Source: Paenochrobactrum gallinarii
Lineage (GTDB): Bacteria > Pseudomonadota > Alphaproteobacteria > Rhizobiales > Rhizobiaceae
Assembly: GCF_014205685.1 (NCBI RefSeq)
Contig: NZ_JACIIU010000002.1
Coordinates: forward strand, 300,429 to 364,428
Direction of reading: 5' to 3'
DNA length: 64,000 nucleotides
Positions 54,769-63,934 of this stretch are shown here, piece after piece. Made by a program: the position numbers and the translations under genes. The notes under the pieces were generated by a model that saw only the letters and a program-made list of their open reading frames with translations, searched no databases and was not told where the DNA came from. How positions within the stretch are numbered: position 1 is the first letter of the stretch; the number at the start of each line of letters is the position of its first letter.

Positions 54769-55809
54769 TCAGTTCTTTTCTTTTTCCAAACGCTCAATTT
54801 CCGCAAAGAAAAAATCCATCACTTCCTGAGGATTTTCAATACCTGCGGCTTTAGCGCTTTCCAGCCAGACGGCTTGTTCCTGTTGCTTGACCTTGTCAAT
54901 CAGCGCAAGCAATTCCGGTGCCGGCTCAACAAAATTCATTCCGTTTTCAGCGGCTTGTTTTTTACCGAGCGCACTGGAATGATCCCAATCCTGACCAGCC
55001 GCACGCGACAGTTCAACACCGGAAATTTTGATGATCGCCTCGCGATCCGCTTGCGAAAGCTGATCAAATTTCTTCTTGTTCATGGCAATATAAAAACTGC
55101 CATTATAAGCGCCGCCCTTGATTTCTGTCTGATATTTGAGAACTTCAAACAGTTTGAAGCCACCCAATGCTTCCGTATTGGAGAATGTTCCATCGACAAC
55201 GCCGGTGGAAAGCAATTCATAAGATTTGGACTGCGGCGCAGAAATGGACACGGCACCAGCTGCATCCAATAAAGCCGTTTGCACCGGACCACCGGCACGC
55301 ACTTTTTTGCCCTTCAGATCATCAGGGGTCAATACGGCCTTATCGCGCATATTGATCTGGCCCGGATCGAGCTGCATGAGCCCGAGGATTTCAACCCCAT
55401 CCAGCGACTTCAATGTGCTGCGCATATATTTGTCAAATGTATTCCATGCCGCAACGGAACTGACTTCAGATGAAGAGCTGAGCAGTGGCAATTCAAACAA
55501 TGTGAACACTGCAAAACGCTTTGGCTCATAGGTGAAATTACCCCAGGTAATATCCGCCATACCCTTGCGTGCCAGTTCAAAATGTTCCGCCGGAGCCCCA
55601 AGCGCCTTACTCAGGAAATTGAGTGTTACACGACCGTCGGTCGCTTCACTGACACGCTCTGCATAGGGCTGCAAAATGCCTGCATTGATGTGATGTGTCA
55701 TCGGCAACCAGCTTGAAACCGTCAGTTCGGTTTTATCTGCCAGCGCAACAGTAGACGACAATGCAAGACCAATGGCCGCAAACAAAGTTTTAGACAGTAG
55801 TTTGTTCAT
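54769..55809 (-). CDS. TRAP transporter solute-binding protein DctP (unit 2)
   Basis: 346 residues with a signal peptide (MNKLLSKTLFAAIGLALSSTVALA). The DctP fold shows LPMTHHINAGILQPYAERV, DLKGKKVRAGG with the conserved Arg, and VSISAPQSKSYELLSTGVVDG. First gene of unit 2; GGGAGGGTAAGTT before the ATG. The binding pocket region differs strongly from the unit 1 protein, so the ligands differ. Confidence 0.92.
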   Translation of the reverse strand: MNKLLSKTLFAAIGLALSSTVALADKTELTVSSWLPMTHHINAGILQPYAERVSEATDGRVTLNFLSKALGAPAEHFELARKGMADITWGNFTYEPKRFAVFTLFELPLLSSSSEVSSVAAWNTFDKYMRSTLKSLDGVEILGLMQLDPGQINMRDKAVLTPDDLKGKKVRAGGPVQTALLDAAGAVSISAPQSKSYELLSTGVVDGTFSNTEALGGFKLFEVLKYQTEIKGGAYNGSFYIAMNKKKFDQLSQADREAIIKISGVELSRAAGQDWDHSSALGKKQAAENGMNFVEPAPELLALIDKVKQQEQAVWLESAKAAGIENPQEVMDFFFAEIERLEKEKN

Positions 55810-55850
55810 ATAACTTACCCTCCCAAGGTAACTTTACCATAGAGCATATT

Positions 55851-55884
55851 TAATAATATAAAAAATGCATTTTCTATTGTATTA
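55851..55884. promoter_or_regulatory. Likely LysR operator between dctP and lysR
   Basis: A 34-base imperfect palindrome whose 17-base arms match at 14 positions, centred on AAAATGCATTTT (55862-55873). It sits in the 106-base divergent intergenic region, as expected of a LysR-type recognition site. Confidence 0.65.
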
Positions 55885-55915
55885 AGTACATAAAATGATC
55901 TTTCTGGGAGGAAAA

Positions 55916-56824
55916 ATGTTTAAATCCGTCAGCATCCGGCAGCTCGAATATATCCGCCATGTCGCCAATATCGGTTCCATCACGCAAACAGCGCAGCTGA
56001 TCAACATTTCCCCCTCCTCCATCCGTGAAGCAATCACCGCTGCTGAAACCGAATTGGGGGTGCGGCTTTTCTTCCGGACACCGGCGAAAGGCGTATCACT
56101 GACCACCGAAGGCCAGCGCTTCCTGCTTTTGGCCGAGCCTCTCTTTGAAGCCAAAGCACAATTTGAGCATCAGGTTGCAGGTATCGCCAAGCAAAATGAG
56201 CAGGAGCTCACCATTGGTGTAATCGGCAATGTAGGCGCGATGGTAGTGCCGGAGCTGATTAAAAATTTGAGCGAAACGGTTCCCTTCTCCCGCTTTAATA
56301 TTGTGGAGCTCGAATCGTCCAATCTGGTGGAATCGGTGCGCACCGGAAAACTCATTGCCGGTTTTGGCCTTAACGATTTCCTGCATCCGTCGCTCAAATT
56401 TGTCGAACTTTTCCCCACCCAAGTGCATATCGCGGTCAATGCAGCGCATTCGTTAGCGCAAAAAGCAGAGCTGGAATTGTCCGAAATGGCCAATGAGCCG
56501 TTTATTTTTCCAAATTTTGGTGGGGCAAGTTCTTATTATAGCGGCCTTTTTGATCACCATAATATCCGCCCCAATACACGCTATATGGTCAATTCCACCG
56601 AAATGGCGCGGCGTCTGATTGAAGAAGGCTTAGGCTATTCCACCTTCAATGCGCGCCCTTCCATCCACCGGCATAATCCTGAACCGATGATAAAACGCAT
56701 TCCGTTGAAGACCGATTATTGGAGCCCGACATTCGGCATGTTCTATTTATTGAGTTCTACCTTTTCCAATGCTTTGAACAATATTGAAAAAGCGGCACGC
56801 GCCACATGGCGTCAATCGAAATAG
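55916..56824 (+). CDS. LysR family transcriptional regulator
   Basis: 302 residues. N-terminal winged helix-turn-helix (IRQLEYIRHVANIGSITQTAQLINISPSSIREAI) and a C-terminal periplasmic-binding-type sensor domain. ATG 55916 preceded by GGGAGGAAAA is preferred to 55895. It should control the divergent unit 2 TRAP/M20 operon. Confidence 0.92.
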   Translation: MFKSVSIRQLEYIRHVANIGSITQTAQLINISPSSIREAITAAETELGVRLFFRTPAKGVSLTTEGQRFLLLAEPLFEAKAQFEHQVAGIAKQNEQELTIGVIGNVGAMVVPELIKNLSETVPFSRFNIVELESSNLVESVRTGKLIAGFGLNDFLHPSLKFVELFPTQVHIAVNAAHSLAQKAELELSEMANEPFIFPNFGGASSYYSGLFDHHNIRPNTRYMVNSTEMARRLIEEGLGYSTFNARPSIHRHNPEPMIKRIPLKTDYWSPTFGMFYLLSSTFSNALNNIEKAARATWRQSK

Positions 56825-56839
56825 AAAATTGAGGATAAA

Positions 56840-59800
56840 TCATGCAGGTTCAATGAGCTTTTCGGCTGCCTGCAAATCAACCGACACCAATTGGCTGACA
56901 CCCTGCTCAGCCATGGTTACACCATAAAGACGGTTCATCCGTGCCATGGTAATCGGATTATGTGTGATGACCACAAAACGCGTTTGCGTGGAAGCAGCCA
57001 TCTCATCCATCAAATTGCAATAGCGCTCGACATTATGATCATCGAGCGGTGCATCTACCTCATCCAGCACGCAAATTGGTGCCGGATTGGTTAAAAATAC
57101 CGCAAAAATCAGCGCCATCGCGGTCAATGCCTGCTCACCACCTGACAAAAGCGTCATGGTTTGCGGCTTTTTACCCGGAGGACGCGCCAGAATTTCTAAG
57201 CCTGCTTCCAACGGATCATCGGATTCAATCAGCTGCAACTCTGCCGTACCGCCGCCAAACAAATGCGTAAACAACCGCTGGAACTGCGCATTGACCACAG
57301 AGAATGCCGCCAGCAAGCGCTCGCGGCCTTCACGGTTTAAGTTCTGAATGCCAAGGCGCAATTTCTTAATCGCCTCGATAATATCTTCACGCTCACTGAC
57401 AATATCATTGAGCCGCGTCGATAGTTCATTCTGCTCTTCATCGGCGCGCAGGTTCACTGCGCCCAGACGCTCACGCTCGATCTTCAGGCGTTCCAACTGG
57501 CGCTCAAGCTGCCCGGCTTCCGGTAATTTATCATCCGGCGCAAGCCCCGTCTGGCGGATAGCTTCGTGCGGCGGACATTGCAGCGCTTCGGCAATACGCT
57601 GTTCGGTTTCTTTGCGGCGCTCTTCGGCGGCCGTTAAACGCTCTTCTGCTCGGGCGCGTATTTCGCGCGCAGCAGACAATTCCTGAATGGCTAAAATCGC
57701 AGTTTTGTCGAGCACAGATTGCGCGGCTTCCGCCACTTCCAGATTGTCGGATGTCTCTTTGACTTGTGCCTCAGCAATGCTGATTTCGGAGAGAAGATTT
57801 TGTAAACTGCGATCCAACTCGTCCGGCGCTTCGGCGAGGATCTCAAGTTCTTCCTGCACTTCAAACTGGCGGTCTTGAAGCGAAACCACCTGTTCATTGG
57901 CGTTTTCAATACGCGATTTCCAATTTTTGCGTTCCAGCGCAATCATTGCCAAACGATTTTCACGCAAAACCGCCTCATGACGCAAACCATCATAAGCCGC
58001 ACGCGCCTCAGCCAGAGCATTGCGGTCTTGCTGAGCGGCATGCGTAGCCGCATTAAGCCGCTCCTCAATTTCATCAATGGCAGGCAGTTTTTCAAGCCAG
58101 TCCAAACCATCAGTTAAATGAACTTGCGCTTCTTCAAGATTTTCCTGCAAGCGCTCTTTTGCATCTGCCAATGCAGCGGCACGGCTTGTCAATTGTGCCG
58201 TTGCCCGCTCCGCCGCACTTAAAGCTTCGCGCGCTTCCTGAATTTGTTTTTGCAAATTGCGCAAGCGATCACGACTAATGCGTTCGGCTTCTACCGCCTC
58301 GCGCAAAGCACCCTCATCAGCACTGACGCGCGCCGCCTGTGCTTCAACATCGCGCTTAACGCTGATGGCTTTCATCTGTAATTCAACCAGACGATTTTGC
58401 TGCGCCAGACGTTGCGCCGCCATAGTCGGAGCATCCGGCTGCACAACATATCCATCCCAGCGCCAAAGCTGGCCTTGCAAATTAACCAGCGACTGACCAA
58501 CAGCCAGTTGCGCTTGCAACTCTGCTGCGCCCTGACTCTCAACAATCCCGATCTGGCTTAAGCGGCGTGCCAATTGCTCCGGCGCTTCCACATAATCTCT
58601 AAGCGGCCTCACCCCATCCGGCAATTTCGGATCAGTTGGCAGCTCTTGCACTAATGTCCAATAAGCCGGTGCCTCGTCGTCAAGAGCCGCAGTTAGTGCA
58701 TCGCCAAGCGCTGCACCCAGTGCCACCTCATAGCCGGAGCGCACTTTCAAATGCTCCAATACGGCCGTAAATTCACCGGTTACACCTGCCGCCAAAATGC
58801 CTTGCAGCGTTTGCGCTTCGGTTTCAATCCGGTTTAAGTGCCCGCGAATTTTGTCCAGCTCCTCGCGGCTGGCAGCCCCCGCATCGCGCAGTGTTTCAAC
58901 ATGCGCCTCGGCTTCAAACACAGTTTCCTCGCAAAATCCGGTTTCTTCCTCAGCCGTTTTTAAAGCGGCCTGCTTTTCGGCCACAGATGGTAATTGCTGC
59001 AATTCGGCATCAACAGCCCCAATCTCGCTTTGCATATTTTCCAGCTGTTTGAAAAAGCGATCACGCCGCTCCTGCAAATCCTGCAAAGCACGCTGCATCT
59101 GCGTGCGCTCTGCCATCACATTAGCACGCTCTGTCGTGACGCTTGCTAAAAGCGTTTCACTCTCGCGCAGCTTTTCCTCAGCCACATCAAACAGCGATTG
59201 CAATTCTTCATCACGCTCGGCTGACCGCGCATGAGCTTCCTGCAACTGCTGCTCTTCTTGCTCAAGCTGCGTGATAATATCAGCGTTTTCGCGCAATAAT
59301 TGTTCTTCGCGCTTTAAATCTGCCCCCAACTGTTCCAAGCGCTTCATCAAATCAGAGCGGCGTTGACGGATACGTTCCGCCTCCTGATCCAATTGCCCGC
59401 GCGCAAGGTTCAAACGCTGCATAGCTGCCGCAGCTTTTGCCGATTGCTCGCGCAATTCCGGCAATTTATAAGCGCCGATACCCTGTTCTTTAGCCGCATT
59501 CATCTGCGCTTGTGCTTTATCGCCCACCGCAATAGTGGCCTCAGCCAAAGTGGACTGCGCTTCCGCCTCTTGTGCCTTGGCCGCAGACCAGCGCAAATGC
59601 AAAAGCGTTGCTTCCAGCTTACGAATGTCAGCCGAAAGATTTTTAAAACGGTTTGCCTGTCGTGCCTGCCGTTTTAAGCTTTCGATTTGCGAACCCAGCT
59701 CGCCGACCACATCATCCAAACGCTCAAGATTGCTTTCTGCGGCACGAAGGCGCAATTCCGCCTCATGACGGCGACTATAAAGGCCTGAAATGCCGGCCGC

Positions 59801-60298
59801 TTCTTCCAGCAATGCGCGGCGTGCCTGCGGCTTTGCCTGGATTAACTCACCAATGCGCCCCTGCCCGACCATTGACGGCGAACGGGCACCAGTTGACTGA
59901 TCGGCAAATAAAAGCTGCACATCTTTGGCGCGCGCATCTTTGCCATTGATACGATAAACGGAACCGGCCTCACGCTCAATGCGGCGCGAAACCTGCAATT
60001 CATCAGCATCATTATAATTAGGCGGTGCGGAGCGATCACTATTATCCAAAAACAATGTCACTTCGGCAGAGTTTCTGGCAGGCCGTGTTCCTGAGCCTGA
60101 AAAAATAACATCATCCATGCCTGAAGCACGCATGTTTTTATACGAGTTTTCTCCCATCACCCAGCGCAATGCTTCCACCAGATTGGACTTGCCGCACCCA
60201 TTGGGACCAACGACACCGGTCAGACCGGTTTCGATGATAAATTCCATCGGTTCGACAAAAGATTTAAACCCAAGCAGGCGGAGTTTGGAAAAGCGCAT
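56840..60298 (-). CDS. smc: Chromosome segregation protein SMC
   Basis: 1152 residues. Walker A GPNGCGKS at 31-38; two long coiled coils around a hinge at about 510-640; C-terminal signature LLSGGEQALTAMAL and Walker B ICVLDEVDAPLDDHN. With ScpAB it compacts and separates chromosomes. ATG 60298 (MRFSKLRLLGFKSF) is preferred to the TTG at 60316. Normal length. Confidence 0.96.
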   Translation of the reverse strand: MRFSKLRLLGFKSFVEPMEFIIETGLTGVVGPNGCGKSNLVEALRWVMGENSYKNMRASGMDDVIFSGSGTRPARNSAEVTLFLDNSDRSAPPNYNDADELQVSRRIEREAGSVYRINGKDARAKDVQLLFADQSTGARSPSMVGQGRIGELIQAKPQARRALLEEAAGISGLYSRRHEAELRLRAAESNLERLDDVVGELGSQIESLKRQARQANRFKNLSADIRKLEATLLHLRWSAAKAQEAEAQSTLAEATIAVGDKAQAQMNAAKEQGIGAYKLPELREQSAKAAAAMQRLNLARGQLDQEAERIRQRRSDLMKRLEQLGADLKREEQLLRENADIITQLEQEEQQLQEAHARSAERDEELQSLFDVAEEKLRESETLLASVTTERANVMAERTQMQRALQDLQERRDRFFKQLENMQSEIGAVDAELQQLPSVAEKQAALKTAEEETGFCEETVFEAEAHVETLRDAGAASREELDKIRGHLNRIETEAQTLQGILAAGVTGEFTAVLEHLKVRSGYEVALGAALGDALTAALDDEAPAYWTLVQELPTDPKLPDGVRPLRDYVEAPEQLARRLSQIGIVESQGAAELQAQLAVGQSLVNLQGQLWRWDGYVVQPDAPTMAAQRLAQQNRLVELQMKAISVKRDVEAQAARVSADEGALREAVEAERISRDRLRNLQKQIQEAREALSAAERATAQLTSRAAALADAKERLQENLEEAQVHLTDGLDWLEKLPAIDEIEERLNAATHAAQQDRNALAEARAAYDGLRHEAVLRENRLAMIALERKNWKSRIENANEQVVSLQDRQFEVQEELEILAEAPDELDRSLQNLLSEISIAEAQVKETSDNLEVAEAAQSVLDKTAILAIQELSAAREIRARAEERLTAAEERRKETEQRIAEALQCPPHEAIRQTGLAPDDKLPEAGQLERQLERLKIERERLGAVNLRADEEQNELSTRLNDIVSEREDIIEAIKKLRLGIQNLNREGRERLLAAFSVVNAQFQRLFTHLFGGGTAELQLIESDDPLEAGLEILARPPGKKPQTMTLLSGGEQALTAMALIFAVFLTNPAPICVLDEVDAPLDDHNVERYCNLMDEMAASTQTRFVVITHNPITMARMNRLYGVTMAEQGVSQLVSVDLQAAEKLIEPA

Positions 60299-60339
60299 CG
60301 GGTCACTCTTTTCCAAATCGTGTTATTAAAGCACAAAAA

Positions 60340-60361
60340 GCGGACACCGGATGGTGCCCGC
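60340..60361 (-). terminator. Terminator of the dsbA-like gene
   Basis: Stem GCGGACACC / GGTGCCCGC (one A-C mismatch) with a 4-base loop and, on the minus strand, a TTTTTGTG tail, 36 bases after the stop codon. It separates the gene from smc. Confidence 0.65.
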
Positions 60362-60396
60362 AATTTTGCAAGCCAAATAGATCGGTCAAATAAGGC

Positions 60397-61059
60397 TTAG
60401 AGAAGCTTATCAATGATGGCTGACATGTCATCGACGGAAAGCGATCCGGCATATTTCTGGCCATTGATAAAGAATGTTGGTGTGGCATTAACGCCGTAAG
60501 ATGAACCACGTTCACGCACACCGTTAATATCATCCAGCAATTCCTGATTGGTCAGGCAAGCCTGAAAGCTTTCCTGTGTAAAGCCGGCGAGCTTGGCAAT
60601 CTGCAACAGTGCAGCTTCGCCATCCTGTGCCATTGCCCACTGCTGGAGCTGCTGGAAGAACACATTAACCATCGGGAAATAGCGATCTTCCGGTGCGCAA
60701 CGTGCCAGCATGAAAGCAGCTGTTGCGCGCGGATCAAAAGGAAATTCGCGGAAGATCAAACGTACTTTGCCGGTATCAATGTATTTTTCTTTGATTTTCG
60801 GGAAAGTATTTAAGGTGAAATCTGCACAATGCGGGCATGTCAAAGATGCATATTCAACGACGGTGACAGGAGCATCTTCCTTGCCGTAAACCATCTCTTT
60901 CAACTTGCCAGGTTCAGCAACTTTGGCTGCATCCACAGAGCCATCAGCCGAGCGTGACTGCGCAAAAGCAACATTGCCGGAAAAAGCCAGACCCGTTGCA
61001 GCAGCACCTGCAAGAGACATAACATGTCTGCGATTAAGCGTAAGGCTCATGCGAATCAT
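60397..61059 (-). CDS. DsbA family thiol:disulfide protein, exported
   Basis: 220 residues. The signal region contains RRHVMSLAGAAATGLAF, which is Tat-like, with a cleavage site near AFAQ. The thioredoxin fold has the redox pair C75-P-H-C78 and the cis-proline in NATPTFFING. CPHC is the DsbA-type active site. Upstream of smc, as in relatives. An in-frame ATG at 61050 is an alternative start. Confidence 0.9.
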   Translation of the reverse strand: MIRMSLTLNRRHVMSLAGAAATGLAFSGNVAFAQSRSADGSVDAAKVAEPGKLKEMVYGKEDAPVTVVEYASLTCPHCADFTLNTFPKIKEKYIDTGKVRLIFREFPFDPRATAAFMLARCAPEDRYFPMVNVFFQQLQQWAMAQDGEAALLQIAKLAGFTQESFQACLTNQELLDDINGVRERGSSYGVNATPTFFINGQKYAGSLSVDDMSAIIDKLL

Positions 61060-61235
61060 CCAATTCTGTTCGATACATTGTCATAGAATACTAGTTTAAA
61101 ACGGAACCGCCGCCAGAACCAGACCCGTTTTGTCAGCTGTTTCTAACGCTGTCTTATAGCAAGATTGTGGCAGTGATGACGAACTGGGCAATTATAATCA
61201 TCTTTCTGAAAAACAAGCCATTTTTACAGAAAATA

Positions 61236-61745
61236 TCAGCGTTTATTCTTCAGTTTGCTTGCAGCAATACTGCGCCCCAAGCGCTCCAATGCACCACGCA
61301 GGCCATCATCCTCAATCACACTGGTCTGACCTTCGATTTTGCGCGCCTGACTGGGCGGAATATCAACAGGTTTGCGCAAACGACGCTGCTGCTTTCCGGT
61401 CAACGGTTTTTGTTCAATCTTGATCCGGCCGATAGCTGCAAAGCCTAAAAAACCATTGACGCGATTGATGATCTCGCCTGTTTCATGCTGCATACGCATG
61501 GCAGCAAAACCCTCACAGGCCACTACCAATGTTGCGGGCTGAAACGGATCATTCTCATGCAAACGTCTTGGCCACATGATTTTAAGCGGGCGTGAAGACT
61601 GGCCGACATTCGCACCGACGATATCTTCCCATGACTGGATCAAAGACAGATTAATACCGGCACGCTTGCGCAAGACAGGATCCAACAAGTCAGATGTTGT
61701 ATCCGCTAAAGGTCTAAATCCCCGTCCTTCTTTTTTACCCGTCAT
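61236..61745 (-). CDS. DciA-like protein (DUF721)
   Basis: 169 residues. The N-terminal region (LLDPVLRKRAGINLSLIQSWEDIVGANVGQSSRPLKI) and the central segment ATLVVACEGFAAMRMQHETGEIINRVNGFLG are the DUF721/DciA fold, linked to loading of the DnaB helicase. The C terminus is basic and probably disordered. ATG 61745 preferred to TTG 61754. Confidence 0.85.
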   Translation of the reverse strand: MTGKKEGRGFRPLADTTSDLLDPVLRKRAGINLSLIQSWEDIVGANVGQSSRPLKIMWPRRLHENDPFQPATLVVACEGFAAMRMQHETGEIINRVNGFLGFAAIGRIKIEQKPLTGKQQRRLRKPVDIPPSQARKIEGQTSVIEDDGLRGALERLGRSIAASKLKNKR

Positions 61746-61776
61746 AGCTGCCAAACCCGTTTTAAGAATTTCAGCA

Positions 61777-63006
61777 TTATGCTGCGTTTAAATGCGGCTT
61801 ATAAATGATACGCTTAACTCTGGCAGCATTCAACACACCCAAAAACAACATGATCGAAGCGATGGATGCCTCATGAGCCAAAGGCGCATGCAACATACCA
61901 TAAGCGATCATAACAAGCGCGAAATAACTCAAAACCCGCTTCGTTCCACAATCAGGTGCAGTTTTCCAAAGCTGAAAAAAGATAGACAAGAACGACGCCA
62001 ACAACAAAAAAAGACCAATAATACCACTATTTAACAGCTCATCCACAACGACATTATGCAAATGAATAAAGCCATCAAGCAACGCCCGCTCTTCCCCCAG
62101 ATGTGATTGAACAATCTCCACTTTATGGAGCGATCCCACTCCGGTCAGCGGATATTCTTTGATTGTCTCATATGCGCCACGCCACATCGCCATACGGATA
62201 TCGGCCGATACTTTATCGCTCCAAACAGTAGCATCACCCGTCTCATAATAATTAATCATGCTTGTGAAACGCGTTTCAATAATCTTTCCTGCGGGGCCGA
62301 CCACAAGCATAGCCGCCATGAATGCTGCCAAAACAGTATAAATCCCGATTTGTTTTTGCCAGCTCAATTTGCGCACATAAGCGATAATTTCTACCGCTAA
62401 AATTAATGGCAACACCGCTAAGACAGCGCGGGTTTCAGAAACCATAACTCCCAATAAACCTAACGCCAGCCATTGCGGACCGTTGGGTAAAAAACGAGGT
62501 GCATTGTGAATCGGCAATGTCGCGGATATAGCACCGATCGCGGCGACGAAAGCAAATACGGCTTGATTTCCGCCCACCCCGACACGGGCACCGCTGTAGA
62601 GTGAAACGATCAATGCAAAAGCTGCTGCCATAAAAATACCAACGCGTGATCCAAGCACATAAAAACGTAACGGATCGCGAATAAGCAGCATACCTGCACC
62701 GGCAAATGAGAATAGCGCGAGCAACAATGTATAACCGATATGACGATTACTGAGTACCAACTGGTCACGCCAAATCATCAAACCAAATGTCCAAAGAAAA
62801 TAAAAAATTATGAAGAATAAAAAAAGACCAACAAAAGGCTTCGTCGATTTATGACGAAATGCGGTCAGATAAATCCCGATACAGCTGAATAGAAAAACAA
62901 CAATAGGGCCTGATCCAACACGAATAGGCATGGTGAGACCACCAAGAGCTAAAACCCATTGATCGAATTTGCGGCGCTTAATAAAATTTCTATGCAAAAA
63001 TGTCAT
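61777..63006 (-). CDS. O-antigen ligase/polymerase-like membrane protein (Wzy_C)
   Basis: 409 residues, about 10-12 membrane helices. The Wzy_C/WaaL region includes RMAMWRGAYETIKEYPLTGVG, then FIHLHNVVVDELLNSGIIGLF, the usual long periplasmic loop with a conserved His. It may ligate O-antigen to lipid A-core or polymerise it. Its start overlaps the glycosyltransferase gene stop by 4 bases, forming a pair. Confidence 0.85.
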   Translation of the reverse strand: MTFLHRNFIKRRKFDQWVLALGGLTMPIRVGSGPIVVFLFSCIGIYLTAFRHKSTKPFVGLFLFFIIFYFLWTFGLMIWRDQLVLSNRHIGYTLLLALFSFAGAGMLLIRDPLRFYVLGSRVGIFMAAAFALIVSLYSGARVGVGGNQAVFAFVAAIGAISATLPIHNAPRFLPNGPQWLALGLLGVMVSETRAVLAVLPLILAVEIIAYVRKLSWQKQIGIYTVLAAFMAAMLVVGPAGKIIETRFTSMINYYETGDATVWSDKVSADIRMAMWRGAYETIKEYPLTGVGSLHKVEIVQSHLGEERALLDGFIHLHNVVVDELLNSGIIGLFLLLASFLSIFFQLWKTAPDCGTKRVLSYFALVMIAYGMLHAPLAHEASIASIMLFLGVLNAARVKRIIYKPHLNAA

Positions 63007-63764
63007 TTATCACCACTATATAATGTCGAACGCCGCAAAGCATAAATCATACGCCTGATATAGTCTGTCACTCTGAATCTTAATGCACCAAGACGTTTCC
63101 AGGCCGGAAAACGAACACGCTTATAACTAGCGCCGCCTTCTAAAATGGTAGAGCCCAGCTCATTGGCCAATTCGATGATGGCATCTTTAACCAGATAAAC
63201 ACGGTAGTTGCCCGCCCAGCCGCGCTCCAAAGCTACATCATAAGGCAATTGCATCGTGGAAATATTAGCAAGTAATGCACCGGCGCCTTCACGTGTCACC
63301 ATATAACCACCGGCACAACCCAGCGGCCCGTGCATACAGCGCCCTACATCAGCACCACCAATAGTGACATATTTACTCTGGAAAAACTTCACCCTGTTAT
63401 TGATCAGTTTGATGACATCCCACCCTTGAACGTCTGCCAATTCTTCAAGGACTATGCTGAAATCATCTGCGAAAACAACATCATCCTCAATAATGACTGC
63501 ACAATCATCATCACTATCGGCAATAATCTGCAATGCTTTCAAATGGCTAAAATAGCACCCGACTTCGCCTGGCAAGGGTGTTTTGCCATGAAACCGGCGA
63601 AAGGATGCCTCATCAAAATTATTAAGCTGATCTGCCGTCAAATTACGTCCGTCAACCGCTTCCACACGGCGCAGAAACAACCCCAATTTATCCGCACGCT
63701 TTTTCAGCGCTTCCCAGCGCTCACGTGATCGCTCCAGATTGATGACATAGACCGGTATCGGCAT
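63003..63764 (-). CDS. Glycosyltransferase family 25 (LPS biosynthesis)
   Basis: 253 residues, soluble. Starts PVYVINLERSRERWEAL, followed by GEVGCYFSHLKALQ and the acidic motif IIEDDVVF, and HGPLGCAGGYMVTREGA; these mark the GT25 family, which adds galactose or similar to lipooligosaccharide. Start ATG 63764. Co-translated with the ligase-like gene. Confidence 0.88.
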   Translation of the reverse strand: MPIPVYVINLERSRERWEALKKRADKLGLFLRRVEAVDGRNLTADQLNNFDEASFRRFHGKTPLPGEVGCYFSHLKALQIIADSDDDCAVIIEDDVVFADDFSIVLEELADVQGWDVIKLINNRVKFFQSKYVTIGGADVGRCMHGPLGCAGGYMVTREGAGALLANISTMQLPYDVALERGWAGNYRVYLVKDAIIELANELGSTILEGGASYKRVRFPAWKRLGALRFRVTDYIRRMIYALRRSTLYSGDK

Positions 63765-63905
63765 AGATTATAGAACCATTCTTCACTGCACTTAATCTTC
63801 ATGGGTGCGCAAGCCACACAGGAATGTCAATCTTAAACATATAAATTCATGTGCATTGCGGAGAATCGCGGCATTTCGCATGATGCAGATCCGCTTTGCT
63901 TATCG

Positions 63906-63931
63906 TGTAGTTGCCCCCGAAAGATCGGTCA
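63906..63931 (-). repeat. Probable IS3-family end (terminal inverted repeat)
   Basis: TGTAGTTGCCCCCGAAAGAT... runs up to the transposase stop codon; on the minus strand it ends ...GGGGGCAACTACA, of the TG...CA type usual for IS3 elements. The other end is outside the window so the repeat cannot be confirmed. Confidence 0.5.
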
Positions 63932-63934
63932 TTT

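Noticed and set aside
58797..59234. 145-codon plus-strand frame opposite smc
   Set aside because: Ser/Cys/Arg-rich translation typical of the antisense of coiled-coil genes.
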